From assembly GCF_014058425.1 (NCBI RefSeq), contig NZ_CP049366.1, positions 1,240,001 through 1,304,000 on the forward strand: DNA of 64,000 bases, written 5' to 3'. Below the pieces are notes generated by a model. That model saw nothing but the letters and a program-made list of their open reading frames with translations, was not told the origin of the DNA and did not search any database. The position numbers and the translations under genes were made by a program. Below, piece after piece: positions 1 through 8,116 of this stretch (its first letter is position 1; each line of letters begins with the position of its first letter). Origin of the DNA: Companilactobacillus pabuli (lineage in GTDB: Bacteria > Bacillota > Bacilli > Lactobacillales > Lactobacillaceae).

Positions 1-151
1 CACCAGAACGGGTCACATAAGGAACTACATTAGCACCACCAGCAATCAGCTTATTCTTGTCAATACTACTTGACGTTGTATGAATGTCAAACAGTCCATT
101 CTCACCAAACGCATTAAACGTTTTCCATTTTCGATCAGTCAGTTTCATCAT
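1..151 (-). CDS. Type IIB/I restriction specificity subunit, 5' part (truncated by window edge)
   Basis: Only the N-terminal ~50 residues are in the window. They begin MMKLTDRKWKTFNAF and include a GLFDI stretch, IDKNKL and PYVTRSG, a pattern typical of target-recognition domains of HsdS and BcgB-type S subunits. Two adjacent ATGs (151 and 148) are possible starts. The start overlaps the 3' end of the upstream methylase gene by 14-17 bp, implying translational coupling. In BcgI-like systems the S subunit recruits the fused nuclease/methylase to a bipartite target. The family is clear, the target is not. Confidence 0.75.
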   Translation of the reverse strand, partial: MMKLTDRKWKTFNAFGENGLFDIHTTSSSIDKNKLIAGGANVVPYVTRSG

Positions 152-2063
152 GATCACCAGCCTTATCATTAAACAGATATTCACGACCAGCCATAATCAT
201 TGAGAACTCAAAGTCTAAATAATCACTAATTGACTTATCAAAATCTGCATCAGTAGGGATTTCATCGTTAAAGTAATAGAAACTATGCAACCATTCATCA
301 GTTGGTTTAACCGTTGATTTAACACAGAATTTAGTCGGTGCTTCGACATTGCCACGCCAAACATCTAGTAAATATTGTTTACGATCCTTAACACGTGAAG
401 TCGCAACCAGCCCAATATGTGGGCTAACCTCATAGCCATCATTACGAAAATCAATAAACTTAACTTCTTTGTTAGCCGGGTGCGGTTCATGAGCTGTAAA
501 TACAGCAATAACCGGGTTAGTTCCAACTCGATAGAAAGTATTCGGATTGCACGTTATGACCCCTTCCAAAGTGTGATCCTTTAGAATTGCTTCTTTGTAT
601 TGTCTTTCTGCTTTTGACTTACCAACCATAGTCGACTGTGGAACAATTACAGCAGCTCTTGCACAAGGTAATAAGCTATCAAGTAAATGTTTAATGAAGT
701 TAATTTCGTACTGCGATGAATCCTTCGTTGACCCCTGAGAATATGGTGGATTCATCATACCAACGGTAGACATTGTCTCTGTCTGGAGCTTTGCAGCCGG
801 TTGTTGCAAGAAATCTTCATTCTTCAGATTTGACTTACCATCACCACGGAGAATCATATTCGTTGTAGCAATAGTAAACATGTAATCTTGTAATTCAATT
901 CCATATAGCTGATTACGACGAATATCACGTCGCTGCTGGTCATCAGAGGCCTGTTTAAGCATATTGTGCATTGCAGCGATTAGAAAGCCAGCAGTCCCAC
1001 AAGTAGGGTCAAATACATGGTCGGTAGGTTTTAGGTCTACAAGGTCACAAAACAGCTCTGTGATATGCTTAGGCGTCAAAATAATACCTAAACTTTGCCC
1101 GTCACCACCTGAATAACTCATAAATTTACCATAGAACCGACCCAGATAGTCCTCTGTAGAGTTGGTATAACGAATATCTTGATAAATAGTACGATTGATA
1201 AACTCGGTGTAATAACGTAATGGAGTCATACCAAGTCGAGCATCTTTAGTATTCAGCTTAGCTGAATCCTTGATGATGCTGAATTGACTCAATAACTTAT
1301 CTAACTTGGTCTGTGGTTGGACATTAGAACGCCGCAAATTAGATTTAATGGCGTCCATTAGCTTATCTCCGTCAGTAGTAACCGTATCGCCGGTTAATGA
1401 ATCAATGCTAAAATTACGTGCTTCTCCTTCACGCAAAGCTAAAAGAATACCAGATACGACCAACGGTTTATCAACATCTTTTAACTGACCGTATGTCCGT
1501 AAATTCTCGTGAAGTTGTGCAGCATCTTTAAGAATGTCGGCAGTAGTCTTTTCCTCGTTGGTATCCTCATGAAGGACTTCTTTTAGATAGTATTCATCAA
1601 TGTTTTTCTCGTTAAAACTAATAAAAGACTCAACGTCTGGTAGCACATCATAGTCACCACGTTCGTTAACAAACATTGGGGTGATTTTATGCATCTTTTC
1701 ATTACCCGAAACACCAAAAGCAAAGCACTTCTTATACGAAGTACGTTCCAAAATATGCCGAGCATAATGCAACGCACCATTTAACGCATATTTAGGAACA
1801 ATCACCGGATCATCAGTCGTAATAACATCGTGATCAGTATAAACATGATTGGAAATATCAGCCTTATCTTCAATCACCAGCAAATAGTCCTTTACGACCC
1901 CAACATACTCAGGATAACCAGATTTCCTATTTAATTTTTTACTAGCAGTATGAAGTGCATCATCAATATTTTTTATGTGAGAGCTTTGATAGTCCAAATC
2001 AATCTTAGAATCATTTAATAAGTGATCCACCCATAAATCCGTAGACCCTTCAACTCGTGCCAT
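135..2063 (-). CDS. BcgI-like type IIB restriction-modification enzyme (fused nuclease and adenine methylase)
   Basis: The 642-aa protein joins an N-terminal PD-(D/E)xK-like nuclease segment to an N6-adenine methylase. E52 and the E65-D66-K67 triad (IEDKAD) are the probable nuclease residues. Methylase motif I is FDPTCGTAGF at 351-360 and motif IV is NPPY at 438-441. BcgI subunit A has the same layout and nearly the same length, and its partner is a separate S subunit, as found immediately downstream here. Such enzymes modify and cut as one complex, excising a short fragment around the site. The ATG at 2063 follows directly after the TGA of the small upstream ORF. An ordinary type I HsdM lacks the N-terminal ExK segment, so type IIB is preferred. 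Confidence 0.75.
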   Translation of the reverse strand: MARVEGSTDLWVDHLLNDSKIDLDYQSSHIKNIDDALHTASKKLNRKSGYPEYVGVVKDYLLVIEDKADISNHVYTDHDVITTDDPVIVPKYALNGALHYARHILERTSYKKCFAFGVSGNEKMHKITPMFVNERGDYDVLPDVESFISFNEKNIDEYYLKEVLHEDTNEEKTTADILKDAAQLHENLRTYGQLKDVDKPLVVSGILLALREGEARNFSIDSLTGDTVTTDGDKLMDAIKSNLRRSNVQPQTKLDKLLSQFSIIKDSAKLNTKDARLGMTPLRYYTEFINRTIYQDIRYTNSTEDYLGRFYGKFMSYSGGDGQSLGIILTPKHITELFCDLVDLKPTDHVFDPTCGTAGFLIAAMHNMLKQASDDQQRRDIRRNQLYGIELQDYMFTIATTNMILRGDGKSNLKNEDFLQQPAAKLQTETMSTVGMMNPPYSQGSTKDSSQYEINFIKHLLDSLLPCARAAVIVPQSTMVGKSKAERQYKEAILKDHTLEGVITCNPNTFYRVGTNPVIAVFTAHEPHPANKEVKFIDFRNDGYEVSPHIGLVATSRVKDRKQYLLDVWRGNVEAPTKFCVKSTVKPTDEWLHSFYYFNDEIPTDADFDKSISDYLDFEFSMIMAGREYLFNDKAGDHDETD

Positions 2064-2249
2064 TCAATCAATCCTTTCCATGAAGCCATCTCCAAATAGC
2101 TCCATGTTCCTGTTTTTCTTCATTGTTTTGCTCACTGTTAACAGTTTATACTGGTTCAGACTCGTTAACACCTTTTCCGCTAATTGTAACTGTTGAGCAT
2201 TTTCAGTTAATTTAGCAACCTTACTGGTTAAATCACTAACATTACCCAC
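2064..2249 (-). CDS. Small unknown protein upstream of the restriction operon
   Basis: This 61-aa ORF starts with GTG and stops exactly one base before the methylase ATG, so it would be the first gene of that operon. The N-terminal half is heptad-like (SDLTSKVAKLTENAQQL), followed by a basic segment (KTMKKNRN). No strong ribosome binding site precedes the GTG, and the frame stays open for only nine more codons upstream. It could be a small accessory protein or the 3' remnant of a larger gene. I do not recognise the family. Confidence 0.4.
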   Translation of the reverse strand: MGNVSDLTSKVAKLTENAQQLQLAEKVLTSLNQYKLLTVSKTMKKNRNMELFGDGFMERID

Positions 2250-2275
2250 AGCCTGAGTTAAGGCATCGTGCTGAT

Positions 2276-2380
2276 GTTACAGATACAAAAATTGATAACT
2301 TAGATCATAAAATCAATGTGGTTATTACTATAATTGCATCCCGCGTGGTAGCAATCTTGATAAAAGTTTTATTCTTTTAA
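2276..2380 (+). pseudogene. 3' remnant of a phage XhlA-like membrane protein gene
   Basis: A rightward open frame without a start codon encodes DTKIDNLDHKINVVITI followed by a hydrophobic tail ending in KVLFF and TAA. A short coiled-coil segment before one C-terminal membrane helix is typical of phage XhlA/hemolysin-like proteins. A weak hairpin with a T-rich tail follows. The upstream part is missing, and the frame meets a stop near 2238. I read it as debris from an older element at the prophage edge. Confidence 0.3.
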
Positions 2381-2431
2381 GCCTTAATCAGCTTTTTGTT
2401 TTTGACATTAAAAGAACATATGTACCCCCTA
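2379..2431 (+). repeat. Left copy of a prophage-edge module (hairpin plus TTAAAAGAACATATGT)
   Basis: A weak AAGC/GCTT hairpin with a T-rich tail is followed by TTAAAAGAACATATGT (2408-2423) and then ACCCC. The right-hand copy lies at 43593-43646 just before the integrase gene, with the same layout and the same 16-bp core. The core contains a GAAC-N4-GT half palindrome reminiscent of LexA boxes. Confidence 0.5.
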
Positions 2432-2520
2432 TTTGACAAATGCAAAAAATGTGCGCAAAGCCTTATCTTTTGTTATATTTTACTACCCATTATATCTTTA
2501 AAATTGATTTTTTTAAATAG

Positions 2521-2567
2521 CACAAAAAAGCCCACCATCTAAATTAATAGATGATGGGCTCTTTTAA
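2521..2567 (-). terminator. Rho-independent terminator after the lysis genes
   Basis: A 13-bp stem with one mismatch (2529-2541 with 2548-2560) has a 6-nt loop, and on the minus strand a run of six T follows. It lies about 100 bp past the endolysin stop and probably ends the late operon. A shorter T-run on the other side could make it bidirectional. Confidence 0.75.
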
Positions 2568-2603
2568 CACTATCAAAGTTAATTAAAAATCAAGGTAATT
2601 TAC

Positions 2604-2631
2604 AATGTTGTCCACGTCAATGAACAACATT
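2604..2631. repeat. Inverted repeat AATGTTGT/ACAACATT between endolysin and terminator
   Basis: A perfect 8-bp inverted repeat with a 12-nt spacer lies at the left prophage end. The sequence CGTGGACAAC on its minus strand resembles the GTGACAAC repeats after the integrase. A role as an integrase-binding site is only a possibility. Confidence 0.3.
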
Positions 2632-2667
2632 AAGATAACGCATATTATTATATTTGTCTAGTCTTTA

Positions 2668-3693
2668 CTATTCAAATCTTGAGCCAGAAGTATACTCGAA
2701 TGGAATAAATTGATCAGTAGCAATTTTTGCCATTGGAATCCCGTTAATAACCCTTAATCCAGCGGTTTTAAAGGATTTACCAGTGCTGACAGACGCATTC
2801 TGTACACGCTTTCCATTCTTATTGAAGACCGGTGCCGGTGAATCATCAATATATTTAACTATGATTAAATCTTTAAATGTCGTTTTTGATAGCGGAACAA
2901 AGATATCCGTAGCAATTTGATAATGAGGTTCATTATTTATCAATCTAATATCTGAACTCTTCCAAGTTGATCCTGCCTCATACGTTTCAGGTCGTTCAAT
3001 TCCTAACCTATCCACTGGATGGGTTTGTTCCGTCAGCTTGATAACATTTTCTACTTTTGGTTTTTCAGGTTCAATTGTAGGTTGCGTGGTTGCTTCAGTT
3101 TTAGCTGGTTGCTTATCAAAGATTCCCCAGTCATAACTCATATCTTGAGAACCGCCTCCCCAGCTTGATGTGTACTGCCAAGCGACAATGTTACCTCTTG
3201 CTCCACAATCCCTTGACCCATAACTAGCTACCCAAGTCGGGTGCTTATTAGCATTTAAGATACCTTGGTTGAACCAACTAGCCATACTATATTGGAATAC
3301 ATTTGTATAACCTTGTGTTTCAAGGTAATTAATGAAAGTATCAACATAGCTCGCTACTGCCGACGTATTTAATGATGGATCCTCAACATCAACGCAAAGC
3401 GGTGTATCTTTTCCAAAACCTAAATTAACAACTGACTGTTCAAAGAATTTTGCTTCATTGATTGCATCAGTAACACTAATCGCTAGAAAATAATGGTAAA
3501 ATCCAACATTCATACCAGCTTTAATCGCATTCCTAGTTTGAGTCAACGCCTTAGGGCTTAAATAGTTAGATCCATTAGCGCTTCCTTGAGTAGTTTTGAT
3601 CAAAACGCTTTGAACACCAGAATTTACAAAATTTTGGAAGAATGCTAAATCATCTCTTTGATAGCTCGAAATGTCTGCAAAATATTTAGTCAT
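2668..3693 (-). CDS. Phage endolysin, GH25 muramidase with SLAP-like wall-binding domains
   Basis: Residues 1-200 form a GH25 lysozyme domain (FADIS near the N-terminus with D7; catalytic pair in VDVEDP, D102 and E104) that cleaves the glycan strand of peptidoglycan. A proline-rich linker (about 200-225) precedes two repeats of about 60 residues. These contain YQIATDIFVPL and AKIATDQFIPF, the signature of lactobacillar SLAP/SH3-like wall anchors. The gene is last in the late operon, directly after the holin. There is no signal peptide, so release should depend on the holin. Length 341 aa is usual for this architecture. Confidence 0.9.
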   Translation of the reverse strand: MTKYFADISSYQRDDLAFFQNFVNSGVQSVLIKTTQGSANGSNYLSPKALTQTRNAIKAGMNVGFYHYFLAISVTDAINEAKFFEQSVVNLGFGKDTPLCVDVEDPSLNTSAVASYVDTFINYLETQGYTNVFQYSMASWFNQGILNANKHPTWVASYGSRDCGARGNIVAWQYTSSWGGGSQDMSYDWGIFDKQPAKTEATTQPTIEPEKPKVENVIKLTEQTHPVDRLGIERPETYEAGSTWKSSDIRLINNEPHYQIATDIFVPLSKTTFKDLIIVKYIDDSPAPVFNKNGKRVQNASVSTGKSFKTAGLRVINGIPMAKIATDQFIPFEYTSGSRFE

Positions 3694-3694
3694 G

Positions 3695-3976
3695 CTAGTT
3701 CCTCCTTAAATTTGTTGAATTTGAATAAGTTGGTGTTTGTACTTCTGTGGGAGTATTACTATTCGTATTACCCTTTGATGTGTCAGTAATTAAACCAAGA
3801 GAACCACCAATTAATAAGATAGTATTTACTATTCCCATAATTTGATTGATTTGATCAGAAGTGATTTCCCAACCAAACAAATGACCAATTTGCTGGCCAA
3901 ATACTAATATTAAAGAAATTAACGATACCCACCACGCTTTTGAATGGACATCTAATGTTAATTTATTCTTCATCAT
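3695..3976 (-). CDS. Phage holin (phi-LC3 / holin_1 type)
   Basis: This 93-aa protein has two hydrophobic segments (about 13-33 and 45-65) separated by a short turn, and a hydrophilic Asn/Thr-rich C-terminus. The KAWWVSLISL start and the position next to the endolysin match phi-LC3-type holins, which permeabilise the membrane at lysis. The start ATG overlaps the stop of the upstream gene and the stop lies one base before the endolysin ATG. Confidence 0.8.
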   Translation of the reverse strand: MMKNKLTLDVHSKAWWVSLISLILVFGQQIGHLFGWEITSDQINQIMGIVNTILLIGGSLGLITDTSKGNTNSNTPTEVQTPTYSNSTNLRRN

Positions 3977-4278
3977 TAACCTTCCTCTTTTCTATTAAAT
4001 AAAGTTTTAATTTCCTCATTGTCTTTAGTCAATTTCAATTCGTGCTCCTCTAGCTTTTTATCAAGCTTTTCAAAATGCTCTTTAAATTCTCTATGTTCTT
4101 CTTTTGAAGAATTTTTAAAATCTTGAACCGTATTTGCCAAATTATTAATTGAATCTTGAAGGGGCCTAGTTATGAAATGATTGACTAGCCAAATAAACCA
4201 CCCACCAAAACCAGTTATCAAAAGGAAAATACTTCCAAGTTCCGAAAGTGAGTAGCCTAAGAATGCATGTGGTGGCAT
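3976..4278 (-). CDS. XhlA-like membrane/coiled-coil lysis accessory protein
   Basis: The 100-aa protein has one N-terminal transmembrane segment (about 14-36) and a long charged coiled coil with repeating EHxEF/LxKKLEEHE patterns. Small proteins of this type commonly precede the holin in lactobacillar phages and may modulate holin assembly. Here the membrane segment is N-terminal, unlike classic XhlA, so the name is only by analogy. It is the first gene after an intrinsic terminator. Confidence 0.6.
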   Translation of the reverse strand: MPPHAFLGYSLSELGSIFLLITGFGGWFIWLVNHFITRPLQDSINNLANTVQDFKNSSKEEHREFKEHFEKLDKKLEEHELKLTKDNEEIKTLFNRKEEG

Positions 4279-4302
4279 ATTTTGCCTTCTTTCCTTGAAT
4301 GC

Positions 4303-4330
4303 AAAAAAAGAGTAGCCGTTAGGCTACTCT
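4303..4330 (-). terminator. Intrinsic terminator between the tail genes and the lysis cassette
   Basis: A 9-bp perfect stem (AGAGTAGCC with GGCTACTCT, loop of four) overlaps the xkdX-like stop codon. It is followed on the minus strand by seven T. It would separate the tail operon from the lysis genes unless read through or antiterminated. Confidence 0.75.
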
Positions 4331-4468
4331 TTCTTTATCACTCTTATAATCTTCGCCAGTAATTTCTTTATATTGTTTGTCATCGATATTACCGATAACT
4401 ACGAAATCTCCGACATCTTTATTTTGATATCCACCAATTGAATACATAAATTTAATAAAATCAAACAT
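4319..4468 (-). CDS. XkdX family phage protein
   Basis: The 49-aa reading frame encodes MFDFIKFMYSIGGY, then VGDFVVIGNID and a charged end. The short F-x-x-I-K-x-x-Y start, the size and the site just after the fiber genes match XkdX proteins of Gram-positive phages, whose role is unknown. The TAATG overlap with the previous stop shows translational coupling. The stop codon lies inside a terminator hairpin. Confidence 0.7.
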   Translation of the reverse strand: MFDFIKFMYSIGGYQNKDVGDFVVIGNIDDKQYKEITGEDYKSDKERVA

Positions 4469-4860
4469 TATTTAGTACCTCCGTCATCTGTATTTGAACT
4501 TGGCTGTGGAGTAGCTAACAAAGGAGCAACTAATTTTCCAAACTGTGCCAATCCTGCTACCGCATTATCTGCTTTTTTATCCGCACCTTGTGCTGCTGCC
4601 AAAGCGGTTCCTACATTTTTTCCTAATAATGCATCAGCTTGTGTTTTCTCTTCGTCTGGCGTCATACCAGTTGAAATATGGACTAACAATCCATCAGATT
4701 CTCTAACTGTCCACTTATACATTTCATCGATTGAAAAGGCTGGATCACTATCCACTAGTATCCAACCATCAATTTTAGATTGTTTTTCTGCTCCTGATTC
4801 TGGGGAACCGTAAATTCCTGTAATGTTTCTATCATCATCTAATTGAACTGCTATTTTCAT
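4468..4860 (-). CDS. Phage tail-fiber-associated protein, unknown function
   Basis: This 130-aa protein starts KIAVQLDDDRNITGIYG, then has WILVDSD and a run EMYKWTV. The C-terminal half is Ala/Lys-rich and probably helical. Small proteins with the DDxxxITG start usually lie between the receptor-binding protein and XkdX in lactobacillar phages and may be tail tip or fiber chaperones. It is co-transcribed, with 10 bp to the fiber gene. No enzymatic motif is visible. Confidence 0.55.
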   Translation of the reverse strand: MKIAVQLDDDRNITGIYGSPESGAEKQSKIDGWILVDSDPAFSIDEMYKWTVRESDGLLVHISTGMTPDEEKTQADALLGKNVGTALAAAQGADKKADNAVAGLAQFGKLVAPLLATPQPSSNTDDGGTK

Positions 4861-4870
4861 TATTTACCTC

Positions 4871-6079
4871 CTATTTTCTATAAGGTGTAATACTTTGAAT
4901 GTCTAAAAAGGCATTATAATAGTGACTTCCAAAACTAATTTGAAAAACAAATTGAACAGTAATTTTATTTTTTTCTATTAAAACATATGCTTGGCTTGGA
5001 GCATGCAATGTATAAGTACCATCAGATTTCCAAGTTCCAGAAGAATGTATTTCTGCTGGAACGCTTTTATTATCCGTAATAGTGTTATGAGACTGAAATG
5101 GAATTTTGTTTCCAACGATTAATTTTTCTTTAGGAATAACATAATTTGCTAAAATTCCAATATCATCATTAGAAATTCTATTTCCATGTTCTTGATTGTT
5201 ATACAAAGTATATGCATACTTTTTTAAATTGATTAAAAGGCCATCGGAGACATTCTCATAATAATCAGAGGTACCATCTAAAGTAAGAATATTGGCTTTA
5301 TCTGTTCGTGTACTTCCTGAAAATAATTTAATAGACTCTGGTAATTGTGCCACGGCCTTTTGAGTTGAAAATGTAGCTACAATTTCAACTACAAATGAAT
5401 AGTTAGCACCAGTGGCACCTGCACTAATCCCATCGTTAACATATCCTTCTTCATGACTAATAGTCATTGTTCTATCAGAATTATATTTCAAATGAATCAT
5501 AGCAGGCTTAGTATTATCTCCCTTCAATCCTTCACCAATTCCATTAATAGGAACATCTAATTCTTGACCAGATGCTATATCAGATTGAGAAATATAGATT
5601 GGATATGGGCTTGTTGTTGTAAAATATCCATCTTTAGTTGCATTACTTGGGTCGTAATTCAATTCAAGATTTGATACCGCACCTTTAGTTCCTGATGTCA
5701 TCACAGTCTTTTGAATATGTCCAATGATGGTCAGTCCTGAATATTGGCCAAATGGATTTGACCCAGGGTCATCCTTGAAAGTAACTGTTAAATCTTTAGT
5801 TGGATCATCAGTTCCTGACCATTCCAAATTACGCTCAGTAATTTCACCATCAGCAAGGCTTCCTGCATAATAGTCAGCACCAGCGCTAGGATTATCCGGA
5901 TTAGGATTATCTCCACCACCAGTACCAGAACCACTAGCAACGATATCTCTTAAATCGAGATAATTAGCATTTCCATCAGGTTTAATGATTTTATCATTAC
6001 CATCTTTATCCTTTAAAATTGCTCCCATCGCAGAACCAGCAGCAATACGAGCAACTTTAGTTAAAGCGTTTTCTGCCAT
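4871..6079 (-). CDS. Putative receptor-binding/tail fiber protein
   Basis: The 402-aa protein has a short N-terminal docking region (TKVARI...GAILKDKDG). A Gly/Asn/Pro-rich hinge follows (GSGTGGGDNPNPDN), then a long beta-rich body. This is the usual build of siphovirus receptor-binding proteins. It is the most distal large structural gene after BppU. Its N-terminus resembles that of the 89-aa protein just upstream (VAKLV..LPIGIKMTDDSG), so both may dock to the same baseplate part. A host-range role is inferred from position. Confidence 0.6.
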   Translation of the reverse strand: MAENALTKVARIAAGSAMGAILKDKDGNDKIIKPDGNANYLDLRDIVASGSGTGGGDNPNPDNPSAGADYYAGSLADGEITERNLEWSGTDDPTKDLTVTFKDDPGSNPFGQYSGLTIIGHIQKTVMTSGTKGAVSNLELNYDPSNATKDGYFTTTSPYPIYISQSDIASGQELDVPINGIGEGLKGDNTKPAMIHLKYNSDRTMTISHEEGYVNDGISAGATGANYSFVVEIVATFSTQKAVAQLPESIKLFSGSTRTDKANILTLDGTSDYYENVSDGLLINLKKYAYTLYNNQEHGNRISNDDIGILANYVIPKEKLIVGNKIPFQSHNTITDNKSVPAEIHSSGTWKSDGTYTLHAPSQAYVLIEKNKITVQFVFQISFGSHYYNAFLDIQSITPYRK

Positions 6080-6096
6080 TTTTTAAATTCCTCCTT

Positions 6097-6366
6097 TTAA
6101 GCAGTCGTAGTATCAAGTGCAGATTGAAGCGTATCGATTTTAGTTGATACCGCTGAATCGGTAATTTTGTCTGTAGTATCAATCTTGTCAATTTCAGTTT
6201 TCACTAAAGATTGAGCACCTGTAACACTCATCAAATAAGCAGATGAATTAATAAAGTTGTCCGTTTTGTCGATTGGCAATTTAACAATTTTGCCAGAATC
6301 ATCCGTCATCTTGATACCAATCGGCAAGCTGGTTACCAACTTGGCAACTCTGTCTAAGTCACTCAT
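6097..6366 (-). CDS. Small baseplate/fiber protein
   Basis: This 89-aa protein follows BppU with a stop/start junction. The N-terminal part (DLDRVAKLVTSLPIGIKMTD) resembles the start of the downstream fiber protein. The C-terminal half is a predicted coiled coil (IDKIDTTDKITDSAVSTKID), which suggests a trimeric stalk. It may be an adaptor between BppU and the receptor-binding protein. Function is inferred from context only. Confidence 0.5.
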   Translation of the reverse strand: MSDLDRVAKLVTSLPIGIKMTDDSGKIVKLPIDKTDNFINSSAYLMSVTGAQSLVKTEIDKIDTTDKITDSAVSTKIDTLQSALDTTTA

Positions 6367-7412
6367 TAACCTTCACTACTCCCTTCCAAAATTCCTGTTA
6401 AGATGTCCACTTTGGAAGAAATGTCCTTATCAAGAATTACATCGTTAATATTTACATCGATTTCACCAGTATTGATACCAAGTTGAACAGCTGTATTTAA
6501 TCCGGCTTTAGTAATTAGGCCATTATCACTGATTTTCTTTTCTAGCGCATCCATGCGAGCTTGACCTGTATCAATGTCGGTGTTCAAAGTATTTAGCTTA
6601 GCTTTACTTTCACTAATATATCCATCAACTTTATCAGTGCCAGCTTTTAATGTCGCATCTACTTTGTCGATTTCATTTTGAACATGCTCATCTAATTGCT
6701 TAATTTCTGAGGCAAAAATGGCAGCATATGCATTCAATAAATAATTAATTTGATGATCTGCTGATGTTTCCATTTCTTTGATATGGCCCAGGAGTCTTAC
6801 ATACTCTGAGGCGTAAAATTCTTGGACAACTGGCAATGCAACATCGTTAGCAATTACTTTAATTGAGAAATCTAGAGTAGTTAGAATCTTTGTTCTATCA
6901 GCATTCTCAATAACAAAATGAGCATTTTTAAAATACCCAGCCGATTGAGAAATAACAGCACTTGGAGTCCAATCGATGTAGCCTAAATTTGCCTGTGTTA
7001 CGTTGAATCCCTCATCGTCGTAGATAATGTTGCCATCACCATCACGACCCTCGAATCGAATCAGATAGCCATCCATTGGAACATTACCGTTGATATCTTT
7101 AAACGTGATTGGAACATGTAACATTCCAGATTGTCCCTGTCGGATTGATATTAATTGGAAAATACGTTTATTGGTCAAAGTATTTAAAACACTTTGTGGA
7201 TTATTGTGAGTACTTTCGTCAGAAGTGTCTTCGTGTGGCAAATAAAAAGCCTTTGATCCATCTAAATAGAAAATCAAAGGCTGTTCTAATGGCAAATCCG
7301 TATCAAGTGTTCTGTACTCAGCACCAACTGAAGGAATTCGATATTTAACTGCTGGTGCTCCCTTTGGATCATCAGTAGACATGTCTGTATTGACACTATT
7401 ATCCAATACCAT
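6366..7412 (-). CDS. Phage baseplate upper protein (BppU family)
   Basis: The 348-aa protein begins with a beta-rich domain of about 190 residues (QLISIRQGQSG, TFKDINGN, GYIDWTP), characteristic of BppU N-terminal domains that attach to the tail. A helical C-terminal region carries heptads (VDKVDAT, TDKVDGYI, ALEKKISD). BppU-type proteins link the Dit/Tal core to the receptor-binding proteins. Neighbours on both sides abut or overlap by one base, as in a tightly coupled tail operon. Confidence 0.75.
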   Translation of the reverse strand: MVLDNSVNTDMSTDDPKGAPAVKYRIPSVGAEYRTLDTDLPLEQPLIFYLDGSKAFYLPHEDTSDESTHNNPQSVLNTLTNKRIFQLISIRQGQSGMLHVPITFKDINGNVPMDGYLIRFEGRDGDGNIIYDDEGFNVTQANLGYIDWTPSAVISQSAGYFKNAHFVIENADRTKILTTLDFSIKVIANDVALPVVQEFYASEYVRLLGHIKEMETSADHQINYLLNAYAAIFASEIKQLDEHVQNEIDKVDATLKAGTDKVDGYISESKAKLNTLNTDIDTGQARMDALEKKISDNGLITKAGLNTAVQLGINTGEIDVNINDVILDKDISSKVDILTGILEGSSEG

Positions 7413-8116
7413 TAATTTTCTCCTTTCTCATCTTCGTCACTCATTCGATCAACTTTCTCATTAATCTTAGAATCGTAAATTTTATCATTATAATCAGGAT
7501 TACCCGTAAATCCTTGAGCAAAATTGGAATTTGGTTGAGGTCTATCACCAATATAGTGATTGAGATTATCAATCTGCCTTTGGATATACTTCAATTTCCC
7601 GTCTACTTCTGATTTTGAGTAGTATCTTTCATCGATTAATTTAGAAATTGATTGAGTTAATTCAGATAATTGTTCATCAGTTAATTGTTTGAAAAACTTA
7701 ATAATTGAATTTTCATTGTCTGCTTGAACAGCTTGATTTTTTAGCAATAAATTGATTGCCTTTTCGACTGTCTCAATGTTGTAGCTATTCGAATGAAACA
7801 TCGAAGGCCCTACTAATTCTTGAGTTAGTCGGTCTAAATGAACTTGATTGCCGTCAAATCCGGTAATGTTTTGTAGATTTGGAAATTTCAATACTTGCTT
7901 CAAATCAATCAATTTGTAATGCTTTACTACTGTTCTACCAGCTTGATCATTACCAATAACTTCAGTAATTTGATTATTAGCCTGATCGATGTAAGTAGTG
8001 CCAGTCTTAGATGTTGGCGTTATTTGATTGTTAGGCAGTCTACCATACTCAATCAATTGGACATCCTGATGTAAGTCTGGAGAATAAAATTGACTTGTTC
8101 CATCATATCCTTGCAT
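7412..8116 (-). CDS. Baseplate/tail tip protein, unknown
   Basis: The 234-aa protein lies between Tal and BppU with one-base overlaps on each side. The N-terminal third is beta-like (YDGTSQFYSPDLHQDVQLIEYG). The middle is helical and acidic (LTDEQLSELTQSISKLIDERYY). The C-terminus is Asn/Asp/Lys-rich. Such genes are common in lactobacillar tail modules but lack an assigned function. The SKSEVDGKLKYIQRQID segment suggests a trimerising coiled coil. Confidence 0.5.
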   Translation of the reverse strand: MQGYDGTSQFYSPDLHQDVQLIEYGRLPNNQITPTSKTGTTYIDQANNQITEVIGNDQAGRTVVKHYKLIDLKQVLKFPNLQNITGFDGNQVHLDRLTQELVGPSMFHSNSYNIETVEKAINLLLKNQAVQADNENSIIKFFKQLTDEQLSELTQSISKLIDERYYSKSEVDGKLKYIQRQIDNLNHYIGDRPQPNSNFAQGFTGNPDYNDKIYDSKINEKVDRMSDEDEKGEN

